From an uncultured Lachnospiraceae bacterium (lineage in GTDB: Bacteria; Bacillota; Clostridia; Lachnospirales; Lachnospiraceae): 64,000 nucleotides of DNA. The stretch's first letter is position 1. The number at the start of each line of letters is the position of its first letter. The translations under genes were made by a program, and so were the position numbers. The DNA lies in contig CALWLS010000005.1 in the NCBI GenBank assembly GCA_944381575.1, forward strand, positions 1-64,000, in the 5' to 3' direction. Shown here piece by piece: positions 24,152 to 33,589 of the stretch. The notes under the pieces are model-generated. The model was given only the letters and a program-made list of their open reading frames with translations, did not search any database and was not told the origin of the DNA.

Positions 24152-26200
24152 ATGGCAGATAATTCTGAGATCAGGAATCAGGCAGGAAGTAAGGCGGGCG
24201 AACAGGAGGACGTAAACCGTCTTATCAGGGTACGCCGTGAGAAGTTTGAGGAGCTTAAGGCAGCAGGCAAGGATCCTTTCGTAATAACCAAATATGATCA
24301 GACTCATCACAGCCGTGAGATCATTGACGGCTTTGAGGACCTGGAGGGTAAGGATGTATCCATAGCCGGAAGACTCATGCTTAAGCGTGTGATGGGAAAA
24401 GCCTCATTCTGCCATATACAGGACAGGGACGGACAGATCCAGGCATATGTGGCCAGAGATTCAGTAGGCGAGGATGCCTATGCGGATTTTAAAAAGTTCG
24501 ACATAGGCGATATCGTAGGCATAAAGGGATTCGTATTTAAGACAAAAACTGGAGAGGTATCAGTACACGCGAATGAGATAACACTTCTTTCCAAGTCCCT
24601 GCAGGTACTTCCGGAGAAATTTCACGGTATCACAAATGTGGATACGAGATACCGTCAGAGATATGTGGATATCATCATGAACCCTGAGGTCAAGGAGACC
24701 TTTAAAAAGCGTTCCCAAATACTGAGGGAGATCAGGAATTTCCTGGATGCAAGGGAATTTATAGAGGTAGAGACTCCTATGCTGGTGTCAAATGCGGGAG
24801 GAGCGGCTGCAAGGCCTTTTGAAACTCATTTCAACGCCCTTAATGAGGATCTCAAGCTGCGCATATCCCTTGAGCTGTACCTCAAGAGGCTGATAGTCGG
24901 CGGGTTTGAGAGAGTTTACGAGATAGGCCGCGTATTCAGGAACGAGGGCATTGATACGAGGCACAATCCTGAGTTCACCCTCATGGAGCTTTATCAGGCG
25001 TACACTGACTATGAGGGCATGATGGAGCTTACCGAGAGCATGTTCAGATATCTTGCGAACAAGGTCTGCGGAAGCGCTGTCATTTCATATAACGGCACTG
25101 TCATAGATATGGAAAAGCCTTTTGCAAGGATGAGCATGAATGAAGCGGTGATCAAGTACGCCGGCGTTGACTTTGATAAGATAGAGTCCCTTGAGGCGGC
25201 AAGAGCCATAGCAAGAGAAAAGGGTGTGGCTTTTGAGGACAGGCACAAAAAGGGAGATATAATGAATCTCTTCTTTGAGGAGTTCTGCGAGGAAAAGCTC
25301 ATACAGCCTACATTTATAACCGATCATCCTATTGAGATAAGCCCTCTTACCAAGAGGAATCCGAAGAGGCCGGATCATGTGGAGCGTTTTGAGCTGTATA
25401 TATACGGACGTGAGATGTGTAACGCTTATTCAGAGCTCAATGATCCTATCGATCAGAGAGAGAGGTTTAAGGCCCAGGACGCTCTTGCGGCAGCAGGAGA
25501 CGAGGAGGCAAACCATACGGATGAGGACTTCTTAAATGCTCTTGAGATAGGAATGCCGCCTACCGGAGGAATAGGCTACGGAATAGACAGGCTCGTTATG
25601 CTGCTTACGGATTCCGAGGCCATAAGGGATGTGCTTCTCTTCCCCACACTCAAGTCCCTCGATAAAAACGATACCTCAAAGTCTCAGGGAAATGTGCAGG
25701 AAAATGCAGCTAACGAAGGTAACGGTTCAGCCTCACAGGCTTCGCTTAATAAGGCCATGGAGGGACTGTCACAGGCCCTTACCACTCAGCTTGGCCAGAT
25801 GCCTGCCGTGAATCAGGTACCTATAGATCTTTCCAAGGTAAAGATAGAGCCTCTCTTTGAGGATCAGGTGGATTTTGAGACCTTCAGCAAGTCTGACTTC
25901 AGGGTGGTAAAGATAAAGGACTGCGTGGCAGTGCCTAAGTCAAAGAAGCTGTTACAGTTCACACTCGATGACGGAAGCGGCACTGACCGTACCATCTTAA
26001 GCGGCATACACGCCTACTATGAGCCGGAGGAGCTTATAGGAAAGACCGCCGTTGCCATAGTGAACCTGCCTCCGCGCAAGATGATGGGGATAGATTCCTG
26101 CGGAATGCTGATATCTGCAGTCTGCGAGTACGACGGCGGAGAGATGCTTAATTTCCTCCTGCTGGACGACCGTATACCTGCGGGAGCGAAGCTGTACTAA
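24152..26200 (+). CDS. lysS: Lysyl-tRNA synthetase with C-terminal tRNA-binding domain
   Basis: A class II aminoacyl-tRNA synthetase charging tRNA-Lys. Residues 1-510 contain the OB anticodon-binding domain and the class II motifs (RYRQRYVDIIMNPE, EIGRVFRNEGIDTRHNPEFT, GIGYGIDRLVM). After a Gln/Ala/Ser-rich linker (about 510-565) comes a C-terminal EMAP/Trbp111-type OB domain (DFRVVKIKDC, SGIHAYYEPEELIGK, VNLPPRKMMGI, SCGMLISA), which is normally attached to MetRS. Total 682 residues against about 500 for standard LysRS. The extra domain should increase tRNA affinity. Terminator follows. Confidence 0.95.
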   Translation: MADNSEIRNQAGSKAGEQEDVNRLIRVRREKFEELKAAGKDPFVITKYDQTHHSREIIDGFEDLEGKDVSIAGRLMLKRVMGKASFCHIQDRDGQIQAYVARDSVGEDAYADFKKFDIGDIVGIKGFVFKTKTGEVSVHANEITLLSKSLQVLPEKFHGITNVDTRYRQRYVDIIMNPEVKETFKKRSQILREIRNFLDAREFIEVETPMLVSNAGGAAARPFETHFNALNEDLKLRISLELYLKRLIVGGFERVYEIGRVFRNEGIDTRHNPEFTLMELYQAYTDYEGMMELTESMFRYLANKVCGSAVISYNGTVIDMEKPFARMSMNEAVIKYAGVDFDKIESLEAARAIAREKGVAFEDRHKKGDIMNLFFEEFCEEKLIQPTFITDHPIEISPLTKRNPKRPDHVERFELYIYGREMCNAYSELNDPIDQRERFKAQDALAAAGDEEANHTDEDFLNALEIGMPPTGGIGYGIDRLVMLLTDSEAIRDVLLFPTLKSLDKNDTSKSQGNVQENAANEGNGSASQASLNKAMEGLSQALTTQLGQMPAVNQVPIDLSKVKIEPLFEDQVDFETFSKSDFRVVKIKDCVAVPKSKKLLQFTLDDGSGTDRTILSGIHAYYEPEELIGKTAVAIVNLPPRKMMGIDSCGMLISAVCEYDGGEMLNFLLLDDRIPAGAKLY

Positions 26201-26227
26201 TCAACTGAGTTGAATAATAATCCAATT

Positions 26228-26264
26228 ACCCCCTGGGAAGATGATTACTTCTCAGGGGGTTTGT
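26228..26264 (+). terminator. Terminator after lysS
   Basis: CCCCCTG-GAAG pairs with CTTC-CAGGGGG around an ATGATTA loop, followed by TTTGTTG. Confidence 0.8.
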
Positions 26265-26358
26265 TGTACTACTGACAGTACTGAGCATTTCTTATAATTT
26301 ATACTTACACGTATAGAAAAAAGTTACGGTCAAAGTCGTCTGAGCTTTCAATGAGAAC

Positions 26359-27621
26359 TTATATCAGCCAAGCCGGAATATACCAATTTTTCTTATCGAC
26401 AGGAATCAAATCTGCCGGCATGCAGATAACAGCGCCTGTTCCTACTTTGACTTTCAAATGAGTGGTTCCGGAAAAAACAGCATTTTCGTCAGGAGCTTGC
26501 TCTATTGGATTAAGTACAGAAAAATTTTTAACTGCATTTTTAGGGGCAGAGTTCTTCTTGATTTCTATTGGTGTTATTACGCCATCCTGATAAATTATGA
26601 GATCAATCTCCTTCTTATTGCTGTCGCGGTAAAAATATAATGGCGGTTTTTGACCGGCATTCAGATAGCTTTTGTAGATTTCAGAGACAACCCATGTTTC
26701 AAAAAATTCTCCACCCATAGCGCCTGCCTCCAGTGTTTCGGCACTGCTCCATCTGGTCAGGTGCGCGCAAAGGCCGGTATCCAGAAAATACATCCGTGGT
26801 GCTTTAATGACGCGTTTGAGCGCATTGTTGGAATATGGCTGTATGAGAGCAACAATACCGGATGACACTAAAATAGACAGCCAGTGCTTTGCTGTAGGTG
26901 CAGAGATTCCAACTTCGTTTGCGAGAGCTTCGTAATTGACATTAGTAGCTGTTCTGGCAGCAACTACACTCATAAAGTTCAGAAAAGCTGTTTCGTCTGC
27001 GACCTGGGACAGATCTTTAATATCACGGCTGAGATACGTCTCAATGTAGGATTCATAATATTGAGCCTGATCTACATCCGGATTTTCATAAAGGCGCGGC
27101 ATGGACCCCCTGAAGATTCTTCCGAAAATCTCGGATAAGGTCATAGGAGAAACTTGTGTCATACGCTGCGTAAGCTCCAGAATATCGACGTGAAAAGGAG
27201 AAAAATGTATTCCTCTGATCTCGTCGTTACTTAATCCAAGCATTTGAACGATACCAGCGCGGCCGGCTAATGATTCGGTAACATGCTTCATCATGCGGAA
27301 AGTTTGTGAACCCGTCAGCCAGAAATCACCGCAATGCTTTTCCCGGTCTGCATATATCTTAATATAGTCAAAAAGCTCGGGAGCGTATTGAACTTCATCA
27401 ATCATGACAGGCGGAGAATACCGCTGAATAAATAGCTCAGGATCATTTTTTGCAAAGGCTCGAATTGTAGGATTGTCCAAAGAAACTATTTTGCGGTCCA
27501 TGCCGGCCATATTTGTCAATAATGTGGTTTTACCGACCTGACGCGGCCCTGTCACGATCAATATCGGAAAGGTATCGTTAATCTTTCGTATTGTCGGTTC
27601 GATGGTCCTTGTGTAATACAT
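26359..27621 (-). CDS. AAA-type ATPase with DUF4143 C-terminal domain
   Basis: The 420-residue protein has a Walker A GPRQVGKTTLL (about residues 25-35), Walker B PVMIDEVQ and a sensor segment WLTGSQ in the N-terminal AAA_14-type domain, then a winged-helix-like region and the DUF4143 nuclease-like part (FFETWVVSEIYK, FYRDSNKKEIDLII, PIEIKK), whose E..D..ExK pattern resembles PD-(D/E)XK nucleases. The cellular role of this family is unknown; members are scattered by horizontal transfer. It stands alone on the minus strand between housekeeping terminators and next to a remnant of a similar gene. Confidence 0.85.
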   Translation of the reverse strand: MYYTRTIEPTIRKINDTFPILIVTGPRQVGKTTLLTNMAGMDRKIVSLDNPTIRAFAKNDPELFIQRYSPPVMIDEVQYAPELFDYIKIYADREKHCGDFWLTGSQTFRMMKHVTESLAGRAGIVQMLGLSNDEIRGIHFSPFHVDILELTQRMTQVSPMTLSEIFGRIFRGSMPRLYENPDVDQAQYYESYIETYLSRDIKDLSQVADETAFLNFMSVVAARTATNVNYEALANEVGISAPTAKHWLSILVSSGIVALIQPYSNNALKRVIKAPRMYFLDTGLCAHLTRWSSAETLEAGAMGGEFFETWVVSEIYKSYLNAGQKPPLYFYRDSNKKEIDLIIYQDGVITPIEIKKNSAPKNAVKNFSVLNPIEQAPDENAVFSGTTHLKVKVGTGAVICMPADLIPVDKKNWYIPAWLI

Positions 27622-27708
27622 TGGTCACCTCATAAATCATTTTTACTTTATATAAAACATGAATATTTTATGCAAATCTAAAGTATGATTTTATTATTAC
27701 ATAAAAAT

Positions 27709-27904
27709 GATTCCTTCGTCAATGAACTTATGCAACTCCAGAATGCTGACAGAGGAGGTTTTGACTGCTTTTCGAGGCAGGGGTGATAAGTTTGGGGTTT
27801 ACCCGATTTCGTTTAAAGAATACTTCATAAGGATGAGATTGCAGCCCGGACAGCAAAACTGCTTGAAGCGAAATGTGAAATTCCCTATACTTAAAAATAA
27901 CTGA
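27709..27904 (+). pseudogene. Remnant of a second DUF4143-type ATPase
   Basis: The plus-strand reading NSRMLTEEVLTAFRGRGD followed by VYPISFKEYF matches the characteristic middle segment of AAA_14/DUF4143 ATPases (the NSxMLSxE..T.FRGRGD..YPLSFxE pattern), but Walker motifs upstream and the C-terminal half are missing. It is the opposite strand to the intact ATPase gene and not a copy of it. Downstream the homology fades within 30 residues, possibly because of a frameshift. I read it as a decayed fragment. Confidence 0.6.
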
Positions 27905-27972
27905 TGAACAGCATTTTTATTTTTTAAGGGTATCGCAGGGTAGGCGGGGCTGTCCGGATATACGGAGGGGAT

Positions 27973-30900
27973 ATGTATAAAGCGGATAAAAGGATAGCGG
28001 CGGCCATGCTGGCGGCGGTAATGGCTTTTTCAGCCGCAGGCTGCTCAGGCGGCAGTGGCAGCGGTGATCTAAAGCAGACTGAGAGTGCGGGCAGTGAAAG
28101 CGCAAATGCACAACAGTCTGATGCCCGGGAGACCGAATGCGGTACAGATCAGAACAGCGCTGACGCCAAAAGCTTTGATGAGCTTACGGCCGGAGATACG
28201 GCGTATGGATTTAAGCTGAACTCGGTCACGGATAACAGCATGATCAAATCGGAAATATATACCTTTGAGCATGAAAAGAGCGGGGCTAAGCTCGTATGTC
28301 TGAAAAATGACGATCCGGAGCTGGCATTCGGCATTTTTTATAATACTCCGGTGGTGGATGAAACTGATACCAATCATGTGTTCGAGCACGCTATCATTGC
28401 CTCTTCGGAGAAATATCCGAGCACGGATCTGTTTTTTGACATTGCCAACAAAAGCTACAGCACATTTGTAAATGCATTTACCTATGATACATTTACAGGA
28501 TATCCTATGAGCTCCATGAGCCAGGATCAGCTCATGCTCACGATGGACGCGTATTTGAGCTGCATGACGGCTCCGGGGATATTGGATAACGAGGATATAT
28601 TTAACAGGGAAGCCATACGCTATGAGCTTTATGATAAGGACGAGCCGATCCAGCTGACCGGAACAGTATATGCGGAGGATTTCGGCTTCCTTACCGATAT
28701 AGAGTCGGAGGCCCTTAACAACATAATCGATACTCTGTATCCGGGAGAGATCGCGGCCAACAGCATAGGAAGGGCGCATCGCAATTATAAAGGCCTTACC
28801 TACGAACATGCGGTGGAGACCTTTGAGAGGTGCTACAGCTTTGACAACAGCCTTATTATGCTTTATGGAGATATGGACTATTATGAGGCAATGTCATTAA
28901 TCGACAGCGAGTATCTGTCAAAATATGAAAAGCGCGGGACGGACCTTTCACAGTATCTAAATGAGGAAACTGAGCCGGGATTCGTCAAGGCCGTCATAGA
29001 GAGCCCGGCTTATGAAGGAGACGTTACTGAAAATGCTTCACGCATAGACTACGCCATAAGCTTAAATGAGCTTGGATTTGAAGATATCACTGCATGGGAG
29101 ATCATTTCAGCGGCGCTCAATAATGAAAACGGGCCGTTTCTTGAAAAGCTCAGGGAAAAGGGCATATATAACCAGTGTGAGATGGGCGTGAATGCCTACA
29201 CCATGAAACCGTACTTATTGTTCTGTATGTATCAGGCTGATGAGTCACAGACGGAGGCCTTTAAGGAGGCCGCGGATGAGACCCTTAATGAGCTTATCTC
29301 AGGCGGACTGGATGAAGAGCTGTTAAGGACGACCTTAAAGCAGAAAGAGATAGCGAATTATGAGCTAAGAGACGTGAAGAACGCCGGCGTCAATATATTC
29401 CCTAATATAGTCAACTACTGGACCCATACGGGAGAAACCGATTATTACGGGCTGTACGAGGATGTGTTTGCTGAGATAAGTGCCGATGAGGAGCAGGATA
29501 TAGTAAAAAGGCTTGCGGAAAGTGCTCTGAATGCCGAAAGGAGCGCCCTTGTCGTGACAGTTCCAAAGGCAGGTCTTGCAGAGGAAATCGTAGCAGAGAG
29601 GGATCAGTATCTTGCCGATATGAAATCTGCAATGAGCGATGAGGAGATAGAGGCGCTTATTGAGGAAACGGAGAGGTTCAATACCTGGAATTCAGAGCAG
29701 GTATTAAATAATGATTTTGTCATAGATCCTTCGGAAGTTTCCGATATAGAGATATACGATGATTATGCAAAGACTGAAGAGGACGGGATCACGTATTATG
29801 AGGCGGCAGCGGAGATAGATAACATAGGACGCTATGCCCTGTATCTGGACGCGGGAGCGCTTGATAACGATGATCTTAAGTATCTTGAGCTGTATAAGCT
29901 TTTATTTGGCGAGATAGGAACGGAGGAACATTCGGCGGATGAAATACTTATGCTTAACACCGAGTATCTGCCGGATCTTGGATTCACTCCTTTATACAGT
30001 AATGGTGAAGCTGGAGAGGCCCGTCCGATATTAAAGATAAGCTGGACTTCCCTTACTGAGGACCATGAAAAAGGACTTGATCTGCTGATGGAAGAGCTTA
30101 AGTATTCGGATTTTAATGACACTGACAGGATATTAGAGCTCATAGAACGATATAAATACGGCTATGACCTGTCAAGATCCTATGATATGCTTACTCTTTC
30201 TGTAAATATATCAAAAAGCAGCATATCTGATGACGCGGCATATAAAATGCTGTGTGGAAGTCAGGAGTTTTATTATTTCCTGAACGACGTGCAGGAGAAG
30301 CTTGAAAATGACGAGTTTTACGGAGCCGAGCTTTCCGAAAGCTTAAGGGAAGTCATGGATAAGCTCTTAAACAGGCACAGGCTCATCTATGCTTATACGG
30401 CGGCTGAAGGCGACTTAAGCGGTATAAGAGCTTCGGCGGCGTCAATACTCGGCGGGCTTCCTGACAGGGCTGAGGATCTAAATGAGACAGTGCTTCCGGT
30501 AACGGGAAAAAGTACCGGAGTGGCGGTGGAAAGTTCCGATCAGTATACGACATTTGTATTTGATATAAGCGGGCTTAAGACATCCGAGGGCAGATATCTG
30601 CCGTTTTTAACTGCGCTTTCCGACAGGTATATAGTTCCTGTGATCCGTTTCCAGAACGGGGCTTACAGTGCGTTGGCACAGTTTAATACAATTTCAGGCG
30701 CTGCGCTGATTTATTCATACAGCGATCCTAATGTCAGCGAGACCATCGATGTCTTTAAAAACATAGGATCCGAGCTCAGAGAGTGTGATTTTAATGAAGC
30801 TGATCTTGACGGATATATTTTAGGTTCGCTGGCAGTCACCGAGTTAGAGACCGGTGTGCTTAAAGAACCGATGCAGGCAATGGAATTTGAAATCATGGGC

Positions 30901-31092
30901 TACGACACGGACAAAGCGATTGAACTTTTAAACGATATGAAAAATGCTGAGCTTAAGGATAAGGGTGCGGCAGCAGAAAGGTTTACAGAGCTTGCAGAAA
31001 CAGGCAGCATCTGTACCGTTGGAAATGAAAACGCCATAAGGGCGGACGGAGATTGCTTTGAAACGATAGTTTCATACAGAGAAAATCAGTGA
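27973..31092 (+). CDS. M16-family zinc metalloprotease lipoprotein
   Basis: A 1039-residue protein with a lipoprotein signal peptide ending in a lipobox SAAGC (cysteine near residue 24) and a Ser/Gly-rich linker, so it should be anchored on the outer face of the membrane. The zinc motif HVFEH (HxxEH, in DTNHVFEHAI, about residues 132-140) and the downstream REAIRYEL glutamate are intact. The size and order of domains fit the M16C group (presequence-protease/insulinase-like) of peptidases that degrade peptides in an enclosed chamber. The second half lacks a zinc motif, as usual. Substrate unknown. GGAGGGG precedes the ATG. Confidence 0.9.
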   Translation: MYKADKRIAAAMLAAVMAFSAAGCSGGSGSGDLKQTESAGSESANAQQSDARETECGTDQNSADAKSFDELTAGDTAYGFKLNSVTDNSMIKSEIYTFEHEKSGAKLVCLKNDDPELAFGIFYNTPVVDETDTNHVFEHAIIASSEKYPSTDLFFDIANKSYSTFVNAFTYDTFTGYPMSSMSQDQLMLTMDAYLSCMTAPGILDNEDIFNREAIRYELYDKDEPIQLTGTVYAEDFGFLTDIESEALNNIIDTLYPGEIAANSIGRAHRNYKGLTYEHAVETFERCYSFDNSLIMLYGDMDYYEAMSLIDSEYLSKYEKRGTDLSQYLNEETEPGFVKAVIESPAYEGDVTENASRIDYAISLNELGFEDITAWEIISAALNNENGPFLEKLREKGIYNQCEMGVNAYTMKPYLLFCMYQADESQTEAFKEAADETLNELISGGLDEELLRTTLKQKEIANYELRDVKNAGVNIFPNIVNYWTHTGETDYYGLYEDVFAEISADEEQDIVKRLAESALNAERSALVVTVPKAGLAEEIVAERDQYLADMKSAMSDEEIEALIEETERFNTWNSEQVLNNDFVIDPSEVSDIEIYDDYAKTEEDGITYYEAAAEIDNIGRYALYLDAGALDNDDLKYLELYKLLFGEIGTEEHSADEILMLNTEYLPDLGFTPLYSNGEAGEARPILKISWTSLTEDHEKGLDLLMEELKYSDFNDTDRILELIERYKYGYDLSRSYDMLTLSVNISKSSISDDAAYKMLCGSQEFYYFLNDVQEKLENDEFYGAELSESLREVMDKLLNRHRLIYAYTAAEGDLSGIRASAASILGGLPDRAEDLNETVLPVTGKSTGVAVESSDQYTTFVFDISGLKTSEGRYLPFLTALSDRYIVPVIRFQNGAYSALAQFNTISGAALIYSYSDPNVSETIDVFKNIGSELRECDFNEADLDGYILGSLAVTELETGVLKEPMQAMEFEIMGYDTDKAIELLNDMKNAELKDKGAAAERFTELAETGSICTVGNENAIRADGDCFETIVSYRENQ

Positions 31093-31155
31093 CATAATAT
31101 TTGTTCTTTGCCGGATATACCGGCAGTGAGCTATTGATCTTCTATGGCACAGGAT

Positions 31156-31197
31156 AAAAGCCGGAACTCAACAGATATTTGTCGGGCTCCGGCTTTT
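31156..31197 (+). terminator. Terminator after the M16 protease
   Basis: AAAAGCCGGA pairs with TCCGGCTTTT around a 22-base loop, leaving a short T tract. It could work in both directions, also ending the leftward tRNA-Gly transcript. Confidence 0.7.
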
Positions 31198-31214
31198 GTA
31201 ATGAAAAATAAATA

Positions 31215-31285
31215 AGCAGGATACGGGAGTCGGACCCGCCTCCTCGGCTTGGGAAGCCGATGTACTACCGATGTACTAATCCTGC
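31215..31285 (-). tRNA. tRNA-Gly(CCC)
   Basis: A 71-base cloverleaf on the minus strand: acceptor GCAGGAT/ATCCTGC, D arm GTAC/GTAC with GG in the loop, anticodon arm TCGGC/GCCGA with loop TTCCCAA (anticodon CCC). The T loop reads TCCGACT rather than TTCGANT, so position 55 is C instead of the usual pseudouridine site. Confidence 0.88.
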
Positions 31286-31382
31286 ATTAATCATAATGAT
31301 AAACAAACGGGACGAAATAATCAAGGTGTTTTTACGTTTGAAATGTCATTAAAAATTGGACCGATAGAGAATTTTACTAAAA

Positions 31383-31444
31383 TTTACAACTTTACCGAAA
31401 TTTTACGCCTGCTTTACACATGCTTTGCGGCCTGCTAATATGAT
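31383..31444 (+). promoter_or_regulatory. PhoP-box-like array and promoter of the two-component operon
   Basis: TTTACC (31391), TTTACG (31402), TTTACA (31413) and TTTGCG (31424) repeat with an exact 11-bp period, and further TTTACA and TTTACT copies lie at 31383 and 31373. Tandem TT(A/T)ACA hexamers with 4-6 base gaps are the PhoP box of Bacillus. A TATGAT -10 candidate (31439-31444) follows. It probably serves phosphorylated response regulator from this same operon, i.e. autoregulation. Confidence 0.65.
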
Positions 31445-31517
31445 ATTTTAAGAAAATATAAAATAAGCGGCAAAGCAGTTAAAATTTATCAGATATTTAT
31501 GTGCGGCAGGTAATGAT

Positions 31518-32204
31518 ATGATCTATTGTGTGGAAGATGATAACAGTATAAGGGATCTTATGGTCTATACCTTAAAGGCAGGAGGAATGGAGGCGATGGG
31601 ATTTCCGAATGCCGGCGAGTTCTGGGCTGCCATGAAAAATGAACAGCCGGAGCTTATATTGCTGGATATAATGCTTCCCGGAGAGGACGGCTTAAGCGTG
31701 CTTAACCGCCTTAAGAATTCACCTCTTACCGAGGACATACCGGTCATACTCGCAACTGCAAAGAGCACGGAGTTTGACAAGGTCGTCGGACTTGATAACG
31801 GAGCGGACGACTATCTTGCAAAGCCCTTCGGCATGATGGAAATGATGTCAAGGGTCAAGGCGGTATTAAGGCGCACCGTAAAGAAGCAGCAGGGGAAGAT
31901 ACTTAACTACGGTGATATCAGGCTCGATACTTCAAGGCATATAGTTACGGTGAACGGGGCCGAGGTCATACTTACATTAAAGGAGTTTGAGCTGCTGAAA
32001 TTATTCATGGAGAATCCTTCCATAGTATTTACGAGGGATCAGCTGCTATCTACGGTGTGGGGTACGGACTATATGGGAGAGACCCGAACAGTGGACGTGC
32101 ATATCGGTACCCTCAGGACAAAGCTTGGTAAGAACGGAGCACTGATCAAAACTGTAAGGGGAGTCGGCTACAGGATGGATAATGCGGTTCAGCTGGACAG
32201 CTGA
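31518..32204 (+). CDS. Response regulator, OmpR/PhoB family
   Basis: A 228-residue regulator with a receiver domain (phosphoacceptor D50 in LLDIMLPGEDG, conserved K102 in LAKPFG) and a winged-helix DNA-binding domain (LTLKEFELLKLF, RTVDVHIGTLRTKL, KTVRGVGYRM). It is followed by a sensor kinase and a Na+/phosphate cotransporter and preceded by PhoP-box-like repeats, so a PhoP/PhoB-type phosphate-starvation regulator is likely. The first receiver residues (IYCVEDD) fit a start at 31518. Confidence 0.92.
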   Translation: MIYCVEDDNSIRDLMVYTLKAGGMEAMGFPNAGEFWAAMKNEQPELILLDIMLPGEDGLSVLNRLKNSPLTEDIPVILATAKSTEFDKVVGLDNGADDYLAKPFGMMEMMSRVKAVLRRTVKKQQGKILNYGDIRLDTSRHIVTVNGAEVILTLKEFELLKLFMENPSIVFTRDQLLSTVWGTDYMGETRTVDVHIGTLRTKLGKNGALIKTVRGVGYRMDNAVQLDS

Positions 32205-33582
32205 ATTAAGAACTGATATGGGAAGAAAAATATTTAAATCTATAATATTCGTAGCGCTTATAATCATGGCGGCATCCCTGCTCATCATGATGAGTGCCAT
32301 GTCCAGTTTTTATACAAAAGAGCAGATGGAGCAGCTGAGGAGCGAAACTGAGCTCTTAGCTGCGGGGATAGAGCTTGAGGGCATGGACTATATCGAAGGT
32401 CTTGATAAGGATTCGAGCATAAGGATAACCTGGGTCAATCAGGACGGAGACGTGCTCTATGATACGGATATGGATTCCGCCATTATGGAAAACCATGTGG
32501 CGAGGGAGGAGATAGCCGAGGCGCTTAAAGATGGATACGGGGAAAGCGCCAGATTCAGTAACAGTCTTTCGGAAAGGCTGCTTTATTCAGCCAAGCGTCT
32601 CAGCGATGGAACTGTCATAAGAGTCGCTCTTGCCCAGGCTACCGCATGGACGGTGCTGATCAATTTTGCGATGCCGGTGACTGCCGTCATAGTCATAGCG
32701 GTCATCTTATCCATGCTTTTCGCGGGCAGCCTTACAAAAAGGATAATCCAGCCGATAAATGATATGGATCTGGATGCGCCGCTGAAAAACGAAATATATA
32801 TTGAGATGAAGCCATTTGCCGAGAGGATAGACGAGCAGCAGAAGCAGCTTAAAAAGGACAAGGAAGCACTCATAAAAAATGAGCAGATAAGGCAGGAATT
32901 CACAGCCAACGTTTCTCATGAGCTGAAGACTCCGCTGCAGGTCATCTCAGGCTATGCCGAGCTTATAAGGGCAGGGATAGTAAAGGAAGGCGACATAAGG
33001 CCTTTTGCGGACAAGATATATACAGAGGCCCAGAGGCTCACGGCGCTTGTTGAGGATGTGATAGACCTGACGAGGCTGGATAACGGGGGACAGGGCTATC
33101 AGTGGGAAGAGACAGATGTATACATGATAGCTGAAAATGTCGTGGAAAGTCTGTTGAATACCGCCGAGGCGGAAAAGGTACATATAAGCCTCAGCGGAAA
33201 AAGCACAAGGATATATACGGTCTCGCAGCTATTACACAGCATAATATATAATCTCTGCGACAACGCCATAAAGTATAACCGTACGGGCGGAAGCGTGAAT
33301 GTCAGCATAAGTAAGGCCGGAGAGAATGTGCTCATCACGGTATCTGATACCGGAATAGGCATTCCGGAGGACTGTCTGGACAGGGTGTTTGAGAGGTTTT
33401 ACCGCGTTGATAAGAGCCGCTCAAAGGAAGTTCGGGGAACAGGACTCGGTCTTTCAATAGTAAAGCACGCGGCAAAGATAATAGACGGAGACCTGAAGGT
33501 TGACAGCCATATAGGGCGCGGATCTGAGTTTACGCTGACGCTGCCGGCAAGGCATAAAGAAACTTTTATGCGAAACTTATAA
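32182..33582 (+). CDS. Sensor histidine kinase, PhoR-like
   Basis: A membrane kinase of 466 residues (or 454 from the ATG at 32218). Two membrane segments (about 15-38 and 157-180) enclose an extracytoplasmic domain. The H box NVSHELKTPLQ has the phospho-histidine near residue 246, followed by N box (NLCDNAIKYN), and G boxes (DTGIGIPED, GTGLGLSI). The 23-base overlap with the response regulator gene indicates coupled translation. PhoR-type function is inferred from gene context; there is no clear PAS domain. Confidence 0.9.
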   Translation: MRFSWTAELRTDMGRKIFKSIIFVALIIMAASLLIMMSAMSSFYTKEQMEQLRSETELLAAGIELEGMDYIEGLDKDSSIRITWVNQDGDVLYDTDMDSAIMENHVAREEIAEALKDGYGESARFSNSLSERLLYSAKRLSDGTVIRVALAQATAWTVLINFAMPVTAVIVIAVILSMLFAGSLTKRIIQPINDMDLDAPLKNEIYIEMKPFAERIDEQQKQLKKDKEALIKNEQIRQEFTANVSHELKTPLQVISGYAELIRAGIVKEGDIRPFADKIYTEAQRLTALVEDVIDLTRLDNGGQGYQWEETDVYMIAENVVESLLNTAEAEKVHISLSGKSTRIYTVSQLLHSIIYNLCDNAIKYNRTGGSVNVSISKAGENVLITVSDTGIGIPEDCLDRVFERFYRVDKSRSKEVRGTGLGLSIVKHAAKIIDGDLKVDSHIGRGSEFTLTLPARHKETFMRNL

Positions 33583-33589
33583 GTTGTAC

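Noticed and set aside
28069-28809. Minus-strand open frame of 246 codons over the M16 protease
   Set aside because: Antisense to the zinc-site region of the protease, no ribosome binding site, no recognisable features.
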